From Brienomyrus brachyistius (Eukaryota; Chordata; Actinopteri; Osteoglossiformes; Mormyridae): a stretch of 64,000 nucleotides of DNA. A model generated the notes under the pieces. The model saw nothing but the letters and a program-made list of their open reading frames with translations. It was not told the DNA's origin and did no database searches. Of this stretch, positions 55,900 through 64,000 are shown in pieces. The translations under genes and the position numbers were made by a program. The DNA lies in the NCBI RefSeq assembly GCF_023856365.1, contig NC_064542.1, forward strand, positions 16,902,863 to 16,966,862, written 5' to 3'. The first letter of the stretch is position 1. Every line of letters begins with the position of its first letter.

Positions 55900-58010
55900 A
55901 AAAAACCTGTTATGACTCATTCAATGTACCCAAGTGAGCGAACAAAGAATGAAAACCAATAAGAAAAGTCAACCTAGATTGCAGTACAACAATATAATGA
56001 ACAGTTAGAATATCTCCTATTTATCGGACAATTACAAAATCTAGCGGACACAGGAACTGAAAACAGGAACGGGGATGGAAATGAGAAATGGACTACAGCT
56101 GATAAACGAGGTGGAACTGGAAAGGAGCTAGAAGGCAAAAGACAACGACAAACATCAAACACAAGACAGCATGTGACATGCCAGTCATAGCCACTGCAGA
56201 GATGATATAAATGAAAGGCACTAATAGCACAAAACATCACTTAGTTTTAAAATTTATCTGACCATTCTGACAGGGAAATCTAATTTCTCAAGGAAGTTTT
56301 AAATATTCATTTATATATTTTAAACAACATAATATATGTATATTTTCGAGGCCAGAAAAAAACATACATGTTTACAGTTATTTCTTCTTTGTCATCAGTA
56401 TGAGCATGTTGCGATCCTTTTAAGTTACTATTTTCCTAGATACAACCAAGTTTTTTTTTTTCCAAAACGTTTTAGGAAAGATTGGTCACCACTGAGGGCT
56501 GACATTTCTACATGGGTGGAAAGTTATGTGGTTTCCATAGTGTCAGACGCAACACAATGACCCAAACTGAGCTGAAAACCACACACCAGCCATTTCACAG
56601 GTCAATGCATGCATGCATGTGAATGGTGATATGTTGTCTGATCTTATCTACAGCATGTATTTTGGAATATATATTTCTGTGGTGTTTTATACGTAAGTAG
56701 TTTATTTGTATTACACCTTTCAAGAACAAATATTATGCATCACAAATAAAACTAAGACTATAAAACATCAACAATATAAAACATCATACTGGGAAGCCCT
56801 GTCTTTACAAAAAGTACATTTTAAAAAGTCCCCACTGCTGGCTGATCTAATGTCCAGGGGGAAACCAGACCGGAAAACCGGAATACCAGAGCATTAGGAA
56901 GACCAGAGCTTTAGCTGTGTCACCTCTGAGGGCTCATTTATCAAACTTTATGAAATTATGAAAGAACACATATACAATGAAACTGGGCATGCACAAAAAC
57001 AGTCAGATTTAACAAACCTAGCATATGTGGATATTTACACAATATCCTTTTGATAAATCGGAATCTTGTAAATATGCACACATGCATGAGTCTGAGATCC
57101 TGTCCAGTTGCTGCCCTCAAGTAACCATAAATTGTCAATGCAAATGAACTGTGTGCTCATATAATATGCAAATCAAGCCTTTCTAGTTGCAAAGTTTGAC
57201 AATAGCGATTGTGATTGCAACAAGAAGAGGAATTTTGAACAGTGCGAGGTAGAGGCAATGTTATAATTCGTAGAGGTAGATGTAAAATAGCAAAAAGTGT
57301 GTTGAGTCGTAACAAATCACTACTGCGGTAAAATCCCCTGGCCCTATGCGCTATAGCCAAAGTGGAGAAGAAGGAGTCAGATGTGAAGGTAGCATACAGG
57401 GTGCCTATAATTCTCAGGGTCAAACCACATCACCGCTCTCAAATTTTGATAAACAGTATGTACAGTATGGTTATTATAAAGAGGAATGCCCTATTATATG
57501 CTGTTGTGCTAGAACACTCAGGAGATACTTATGTGGTATATGAGACTGAAAATGAATGAATCATAAGTTGACCCAGACCATCTAGTTACTATATTTGTCA
57601 GTGTCATCTCAGCATCACCGATGACTCTCATCTGAAATGACTTTCAACTGACAAAAGCAGCTTCATTAGCACTCATTTCACTGCCTGTATCTACTGCTGT
57701 GCATTTGACCTCTGGCCTTTGATTTGATTTGAGATGCCTTTATCGCAATGCCACTGTGGTCAATTTCCCCAAATAGGAAAGTATTCATATTTGCCTTTTC
57801 ACCCAGAGCATAGGGAAACATGATATAGTGCCTGGTCAGTTTTGTTATGTCATCCAGCATATCGTAGTGCCAGGGCACCGGCGGGCAGCGCAGCAGGTTT
57901 GATTGATGCCAGCTTTGTAAATATATCTCTGTAGCCATTTGGGCCGTAACGCAATTACGCTGTGTTTTGTGTTAAGGGAAGTGTGAAATGTTTACCATTG
58001 TACATAGTGT
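55900..58010. other. No gene seen
   Basis: About 2 kb of AT-rich DNA with several short open frames on both strands (for example 57157-57423 minus and 57346-57559 plus), none with recognisable domains or splice context. Confidence 0.3.
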
Positions 58011-58012
58011 GT

Positions 58013-58059
<47 letters not shown>
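58013..58059. repeat. (GT)n microsatellite
   Basis: About 47 bases of uninterrupted GT repeat. Confidence 0.95.
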
Positions 58060-58060
<1 letters not shown>

Positions 58061-58500
58061 CCGGTACGAATACAATAAATGCCACCTCATGGTTGAATGT
58101 GGAACTGTCTCTGACTCATTAACATACGTGGCATGGCTTGGCGACCCATTTTTACAATTTGAAGGAGCGGAAGGTTGGGCGGGATATCCCTGAGCAGCAG
58201 GTCAGGACCTGGATATGTACAGGAATAGCTTGAGTTTGAGCAGCTAGTCTCTCTAATGCTGGCCCCAAATCAGCACATAATCGCAAACAAATACCTCTTG
58301 GAAGTTGCTGAAGTGACGGCTGAAGATGACTATGGAGATGGTTGATTTCCATAGTGATTACTGGGAATACATATGGTCTTAGCGCCAGTCCACCACTCCC
58401 AAAGAAGATGCTTTGCTTTTTAATTAACAATCACTCAAAAACTGTTTGGCAGATCATTTTTTTAAACTTTGCAGAGGCTTTGCGTGGGTCCTGAAGTGGA

Positions 58501-58690
58501 ACTGATTACATTTTGAGACAGATTGGCCCAAAAACCGAAGCAGCGGCAGATGGTGATGATAAAAAATGGTATTTTTGACACTTGATACTGTGAAGATAAC
58601 TCAAATTTAGCAGATGTAATGTAATGTCGAACTGGGTACTGATTACATTTGGAGACAGAACGGCCCAAAATTGAAGTGATGCCACTAAGG
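58501..58690. repeat. Local direct repeat, 52-base units 137 bases apart
   Basis: ACTGATTACATTTTGAGACA at 58501 and ACTGATTACATTTGGAGACA at 58638 begin two related blocks that continue for about 50 bases (both include GGCCCAAAA). Probably an old tandem duplication. Confidence 0.7.
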
Positions 58691-59204
58691 GGCAGCAAAG
58701 GGAATGGGAAGGATTATGCGGTGTTTGTAAAAAAAGTATTTAACCTCGGTGCAATGGGCATCAATGGTGGTAGTCCAATAGCCACAAATTGGCTGTAAAA
58801 AAAAACAGCAATTAAGTCTATCTGTCACGTCGCCAGGAGAGGCGAAGGTAGGCATAGGGAAAATCTAAATTATTAATTATTAAACAAAATTATCAACAAG
58901 ACAAAATGACCATGGAGGGCCAAAAAGGAGGTAAGAAGGGTCAGCTTTGAAAACAAGGTAAACGAGAGAGCAGACGCAGGTAGCAACATTACAATGTAAC
59001 ACTACAATGACCGGACTGGGGACCTCAGGACGAGGAGGCACTTAAATACAATACATCACAGAAGAGGGAGTAAACAAGAGGTACCTGGGATTATCCAAAT
59101 AGGGGCTGAAACATGAGAGTATGTTTCCCAGAGTTCTGCCATTGCATTGTTGTATAGTTTACAGCGCTCCTGTCTCGTATGCCTCTATGTCAGTATGTCA
59201 GTCT

Positions 59205-59960
59205 ATGTGACGAGGTGATTTATTGGCTCAAGCAGCCGGAGGTAAGGGGCGATCCCATGCTGTGAGCCATCGCGCTTCGGACGAGGGAAACGCCCGAGGA
59301 GATATCCCTGTCCGAGGACATGCACCCGGGAAGACATAGAGAGGCAAGTGGCTGAGGAAGGACTGTGGCTGGCCGTATGGCTCGCTGTCCAAACTACCTG
59401 AGGTGCCCCAGACTCCGCCATCCGCTGCGGGAAGGAGAAAAAAGCGTAAGAACCGGAGACGGGAGAACAGGCAGGAGACACTCCTAGGGGCGTCTCTGTC
59501 TCCGCTGCCCGCCCTGCTGCGTGCCAGGAGGAATCCCTCCCGGCGCTTTTCACTCCGGACGTCACCGCTGCCACTTCACAGCAGCTTGCCCCTTCTTAGG
59601 GACGCGCCTTAAAAGGCTTTTAAAGGGATCAGGTTTGTTGGGGATCCTCTCCCCACTGCCAAGGCGCCATTTCCTGCAGCATCCCCCCGTGGTTCCTGTG
59701 CCAGTGGCGCCTGCAGCACCCCCCTGTGGTTCCTGTGCCAGCCGCGCCTGCAGCATCGCCCCCCGTGGTTCCTGTACCTCCGGCTTCAGTCCCCCTGGTT
59801 CCTGACCCCGAGCCTCCAGCTACCATGGCCCCAGTCCCAATCCTCGAGAAGGTCCCTGATTGCCAGACAACTGCTCCTCCCTCCATAGAGGAGTTGGAGG
59901 AGGAGCTGGAGTGGGACCCCATGGGGATCTCCCTGATGTCCCCAATGACTCCCCTGTGAC
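59205..59960 (+). mobile_element. Pro/Ala-rich repeated ORF, copy D, with both end modules
   Basis: At 59208-59255 the plus strand reads DEVIYWLKQPEVRGDP, as in copy B. A broken middle follows, then from 59690 an array of PPVVPVPAAPAA-type units of about 36-42 bases, and an end module with EKVPDCQTTAPPSIEEL and ELEWDPMGISL, stopping at 59957. It is the only copy in which both end modules are visible, so it shows their order. The middle has stops and frame changes. Confidence 0.6.
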
Positions 59961-60099
59961 TCCTCTACCACCACAGCAGTGCAGATCCTGCCCTGGCCCC
60001 CGCCTCTCAGTCTCCTGGAAGGGGAGAGGACACCTGCGCCGGGGTCAGGTCCCGCCCACCCTGCCCCCTGGCTACAGCTCAGCTTCTCCTGCTTCCCTG

Positions 60100-60700
60100 G
60101 TCCGTGCCTAGCAGCACATGACATCTTCCAAGTTTCCGTCATGTATGTTCTCACTTTCTTGTCACTGAGTGATTGTTTTTCTTGAGCACTCCCCCATAAT
60201 TTATACCCATGACCCAAGTTCAAATGACTAAAAAAGTGCCCACATGAAGGTGAAGAAAAAAGCTTCTAGTGGGGTCAACCTACATCTTCGCCCTCAGGGC
60301 TTGATGTGTGCATGGCATCAATAATAGACGTCTCCTATTGCACAGTGAAGAGCATGTCGGAGATATTGATGTGGTAGGTGATACCACTGCAGAATTATGA
60401 GGTGAAGGCATTTTATCCTGAATTATTGCAGATATAGTTTTCACCTCTGTCTAATAACCCACAGCATAGGTAAAGCTGATGTAAGAAGTTCTTCTACGCC
60501 ATCCAGCATGTAAGGCATGTTGTCTAATTGTTTTGTTGGTGATGATTTAGTATTTGTGATGTTATCACAAGAGCTATAATCTAAAATGGTGGTGTGCTGT
60601 TTCTCAGTTGGAGTTGGAGGAATTTGACATAAACATCCTTTTGGAAATGCATGAAGTACATTCTTTTCTTTCTGAAGTGTATCTGTAAGATTTGCAGCAC
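60100..60700. other. No gene seen
   Basis: Non-coding stretch between copy D and the next SINE. The first part may be 3' sequence of the copy-D element. Confidence 0.3.
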
Positions 60701-60714
60701 AACAAAGGAACTAT

Positions 60715-60860
60715 TATGTTGCACTCTTCGGGAGGCTCTGAGGCTAGGGACCTGTGCCGGCAATGGGATGGTTGCAAGTTCGAATTCTGTGAACGCCAGG
60801 AGTGATTCTCCTCCTCTGGGCCCTTGAGCAAGGCCCCTAACCTGCAATTGCTTTGTCCTG
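60715..60860 (+). repeat. tRNA-derived SINE-like element, plus orientation
   Basis: TGAGGCTAGGGACCTGTGCC and then GGTTGCAAGTTCGAATTCTG form A-box-like and B-box-like blocks, and CCCTTGAGCAAGGCCCCTAA is a common body phrase. It is cut off at the start of the LINE that follows, so this may be a LINE insertion into the SINE. Confidence 0.6.
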
Positions 60861-60863
60861 CGT

Positions 60864-61518
60864 ATGAAATTAACCTACATCCAGTTCTGGAAGTGGATGT
60901 TGTTCACGATGGAACGGGAGATCGACAGGCGGATCGGTGTCGCGTCAACAGTAATGCGGTCGCTGCATCGGACTGTCATGGTGAAGAAAGAGCTGAGCCA
61001 AAAGGTGAAGCTGTCGATTTACCAGTCGATCTACGTTCCTACCCTCACCTATGGTCATGAGCTTTGGGTAGTGACCGAAAGAACAAGATCGCGGGTGCAA
61101 GCGGCCGATATGGGTTTTCTCCGCAGGGTGGCTAGGCTCTCCCTTAGAGATAGGGTGAGGAGCGCAGTCATTCGGGAGGGACTCAGAGTAGAGCCGCTGC
61201 TCCTCCGCATTGAGAGGAGCCAGATGAGGTGGCTCGGGCATCTAATTAGGATGCCCCCTGGATGCCTCCCTGGTGAGGTGTTCCGGGCATGTCCCACTGG
61301 GGGGAGGCCCCGGGGAACACCCAGGACACGCTGGAGAGACAATGTCTCTCAGCTGGCCTGGGAACGCCTCGGGATCCCCCCAGAGGAGCTGGATGAAGTT
61401 GCCGGGGAGAGGGAAGTCTGGGCCTCCCTGCTGAGACTGCTGCCCCCGCTACCCGACCTCGGATTAAGCGGGAGATGATGGATGGATGGATGGATGGATG
61501 GATGGATGGATGGATGGA
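60864..61518 (+). mobile_element. Rex3/RTE-like LINE, 5'-truncated, with (GATG)n tail
   Basis: An open frame of about 200 residues covers the carboxyl end of ORF2: REIDRRIGVASTVMRSLHRT, then LSIYQSIYVPTLTYGHELWV, IERSQMRWLGHLIRMPPG and RPRGTPRTRWRDNVSQLAWE, to the stop at 61476. The stop is followed immediately by about ten GATG units (61474-61518). Fish Rex3 elements are known for 5' truncation and for tails of GATG repeats. This is the cleanest LINE piece in the window, with no stops in its frame, so the insertion is young. It lacks endonuclease and catalytic RT, so it cannot move by itself. Confidence 0.8.
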
Positions 61519-61519
61519 C

Positions 61520-62131
61520 AGTCCTGGAAGCAGGTCCTCCACCTTCCAGGGAGAATTTGGGGGTTGGTGGCAGGATTGGCATTCCAGTTCTCAGAAAAAA
61601 GCTTCACACAGTTTCACTCCATTCGAATTAGTGTTGTGCTGAGGTATCACACACTGCACAGCTGCACTCGGGTTCTCATCCTTGAGGTGGTTTGTCGTAT
61701 GATGGGTGTGACAATGCACTGTATCAGCGCACACTCCTTAGCTTACCTCGTTCGGGTCAAGAATTTTAATATGTGTGTGTATATCCATATGCATATGTGT
61801 CTGTGTGTGTGTGTTTCAAAGGTATCAACATTCCTATAATTCATTTAACATGAATTTGAAGGGGCCAAACGTTATTATCACATGGTTGTAATGAACTTAA
61901 GGTAACATAAGGCTGTATTTCATCTTACCACTGATTATACATTACATTATATGTGGTATATATTACAACTAAGAAGTAATCCGGATAGCTCTAAAGCACC
62001 ATTTCCGTTAATATTTAGCATTGTCTCAGAAATTTTCATTAGAAAAGCAAAACAGACATTATAAAGTAGCAGTGTAAAAAAAAGTTAAAAAAACGATATA
62101 AGGCCTGGCAGCAAAAGTTAACAAGAAATGC
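61520..62131. other. No gene seen
   Basis: Intergenic DNA with a short (TG)n near 61768-61815. Nothing else was recognised. Confidence 0.3.
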
Positions 62132-62238
62132 TGATATGACAAGAAATTACCGTGCATTTTAACCTTTATACTGTAAATGAAGTACGAATTAGCATTCTGC
62201 ACAAAGGTTAAAATGCACGGTAATTTCTTGTCATATCA
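62132..62238. repeat. Perfect 36-base inverted repeat (hairpin)
   Basis: Arms 62132-62167 and 62203-62238 are perfect inverted copies (left arm begins TGATATGACAAGAAATTACC), separated by a 35-base loop. A transcript would fold into a long, fully paired hairpin. It may be a very short MITE or a small-RNA precursor; nothing in the sequence decides between them. Confidence 0.9.
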
Positions 62239-63296
62239 TGTTCATCACTGTTCACTTTAATATTTAAAATGGTTTTAAATGGGATAATAGATTTACACAC
62301 TTTTGATTCAAGATTTCTTGTACTGAATTTCAACATGGCAAATTTTTTGTTATTATTCTTTTTTTATTATTTATATTATTGCAATTCTGTTGGTATGAAT
62401 AAATGCTTGACATAGGCAGGGGCCAGTAATCAAAATGAAATCCAATCAAAATCAGTAATATTATACTGAGATCTTACGGGATTTTATTTTATTTTCAGTG
62501 CATAGACCCTCTTGCGAGGGCTACTCAGTGTGAGTGTAACTCGTAGTGAAGGCAGAGTGTTGAAGGTCTCATCTCACAGGGAAGTTGATGTTACCTGGGC
62601 CGTGTAACACAAGGCTGGAATCCCTGCTTAGCTGGATAACTTGTCAGATTTATAGCAGTCTGGACTAAATGTAAGTGAATGAAGATAAAGTCCATTTAAA
62701 TCCAAGTTATTCGCCTAATCAAGAAATCCTGCTTTGTGATACAGACCCCTGATTTATTTTGTTTAAAAAAAAATCCAGATGGAGGCATACACTGGATGAC
62801 AATATTGTCTGTAGATATCTGTAGAATCTATTTTATTTAACTGAAGGCTTATAGTTTAAAATCTTAAGATGTTTTATGATACTAAGTGCATTTTCAGTTA
62901 TTGTCAGGCTTCTGACTTAGAACCTTTAGCCAAATAGCTTGAAAATTTAGATCGACCACTTGGTTGGAACCAAATTGTGTTTCAATCTGCCTGTTCAGAC
63001 CATGCTTGTCACACCTCCAGACAGGGCAGGAATCAGTGCAGTTTGCGATCGATTACAGCTATTTACACAACACCTGCCTTACATGGTGTTCTGACCTTTG
63101 TCTGGTGTTCTCCGATTTGGACTTGGTTTTCAAATACTTACCTTGGATACGTTTTGGTGTCTTTTGACCCAGGAGAGTATTTTCTCTGCACTTACATATT
63201 TTTTGTGATTCATTACATATATATGGTTATAAAAATATAAAATGCATGAAAAGATCAAGTTCTACTAGTACATAGTAATTTAAGACAATATACATA
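62239..63296. other. No gene seen; downstream of the minus-strand receptor
   Basis: AT-rich DNA. It lies 3' of the minus-strand receptor and may hold part of its 3' UTR. No exon was recognised. Confidence 0.3.
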
Positions 63297-63302
63297 TTTA
63301 TT
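63297..63302 (-). terminator. Candidate polyadenylation signal of the minus-strand receptor
   Basis: TTTATT on the plus strand is AATAAA on the minus strand, about 300 bases past the stop at 63598. Confidence 0.35.
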
Positions 63303-63597
63303 TGAAGTCAAGAATAGTGTAAGAATTTTAAGAATAAAATTAATTAAAGAATAAAATGTATTAAACTGAATTTAGTGCAGTAAATACAATGAACATGAAA
63401 CTCCATAAAATTCAAAAATCTAAACTGAAGTTACTGAATGGAAGAATGCACAATATCTGGAAATGTAAATACTATCACTAAGGCAATGGCAACAAGCAGT
63501 AATACATTGCACAATATACATCTACCTGCATATCTAAATAAGATAACATCAGATTTGTATTAAATGTATTATCATCATGATTTTCTTCTGAGTTTTC

Positions 63598-63909
63598 TCA
63601 ATCTTTCTGTAGATGTTGTTCATCGTTCTGCTGGAATATCACCTCTGAATATGTACAGTTGATTTTCTTTTCTCCCCTCTGTCTCCCAGTGATATATTTA
63701 CTACGTTTAAAATTCAAGGAGGCGTAACTAGGCTCTATATCCTGAGGCTACGACAAATGACATAAAGAAAACGACAGATACAGTCAGTGATTAAAATACT
63801 CACATAAATCATTCTTATGTTTCACAATCTGTTAAAATAATTTAAGTGCAGTATTGGTGTTTTGTTACCTCATTTTCACATGGCTTAGGTCTTGAGTCCT
63901 CTAGACTAC
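63598..63909 (-). CDS. Cytoplasmic tail exons of an ITIM-type receptor, 3' end of gene only
   Basis: Two minus-strand exons are visible: 63909-63869 (41 bases; acceptor ATCTTAG, donor GTAACA) and 63747-63598 (150 bases with stop; acceptor GTCGTAG). The first reads SLEDSRPKPCENE and has the same length and phases (1 in, 0 out) as NITR-2 exon 5. The last starts PQDIEPSYASLNFKR and later has NCTYSEVIFQQ. Both tyrosines sit in ITIM-like settings (PSYASL, CTYSEV), 25 residues apart, the same gap as in NITR-2 and NITR-4. Hence it is most likely another NITR, or a related inhibitory Ig receptor, transcribed towards the cluster. The membrane and Ig exons lie beyond the right edge; the remaining 90 bases hold none. 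Neither motif is a perfect ITIM at the -2 position (Pro and Cys), so signalling strength is unclear. Confidence 0.75.
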
Positions 63910-64000
63910 CTAAGATAAATATAAATGAGAGTGCAATATCAGCTTTACATCTGATTTGTGTTGTTACAACAGAAAAAACAGTAATTGCAGGGGTCATGTA

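Overview
The window is vertebrate DNA, almost certainly from a teleost fish. It contains a cluster of novel immune-type receptor (NITR) genes, a receptor family known only from bony fish. The filler is typical of fish genomes: Rex3-like (RTE) and CR1/L2-like LINEs, many Tc1/mariner relics, a decayed Ty3/gypsy element, hAT MITEs and tRNA-derived SINEs. I cannot name the species.

Layout. At the left edge (about 1.5-1.8 kb, minus strand) lies a CpG-rich promoter with the first coding exon of a DOCK-C gene, best matched by memory to dock11; the rest of that gene is off the left side. Four NITR genes with open frames and usable splice sites follow on the plus strand. NITR-1 (9.95-12.26 kb) has V and I domains, an arginine in the membrane segment and almost no tail, so it should be activating. 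NITR-2 (18.05-21.24 kb) has V and I domains and an ITIM tail. NITR-3 (35.14-37.70 kb) has a V domain only, a short hinge exon instead of the I exon, and an ITIM tail. NITR-4 (45.78-50.60 kb) has V and I domains with ITIM and ITSM-type motifs. At the right edge (63.60-63.91 kb, minus strand) are the last two exons of another ITIM-tailed receptor, convergent with the cluster. Degraded leader and V-exon relics lie between the genes, the clearest at 55.0-55.4 kb.

Gene structure. In the V+I genes the V exons and the I exons are all 351 bases long, and all extracellular and membrane exons join in phase 1. The V domains are very different from one another, while the I exons are almost identical in bases. 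This suggests repeated sequence exchange (gene conversion) confined to the I exon, or very recent I-exon spread. Inhibitory and activating members with unlike V domains but a shared I domain would let the cluster read many ligands through a common membrane-proximal module.

Mobile DNA. Most of the space between genes is transposon debris. Notable items are a repeated Pro/Ala-rich ORF present in four places, a tRNA-derived SINE whose (GATG)n tail matches that of a Rex3-like LINE in the same window, a Tc1 element inserted exactly in a LINE tail, hAT MITEs with 8-base target duplications inside NITR-4 introns, and a perfect 36-base hairpin at 62.1 kb. Exon limits were set by reading splice sites and phase by eye; no alignment or database search was run.
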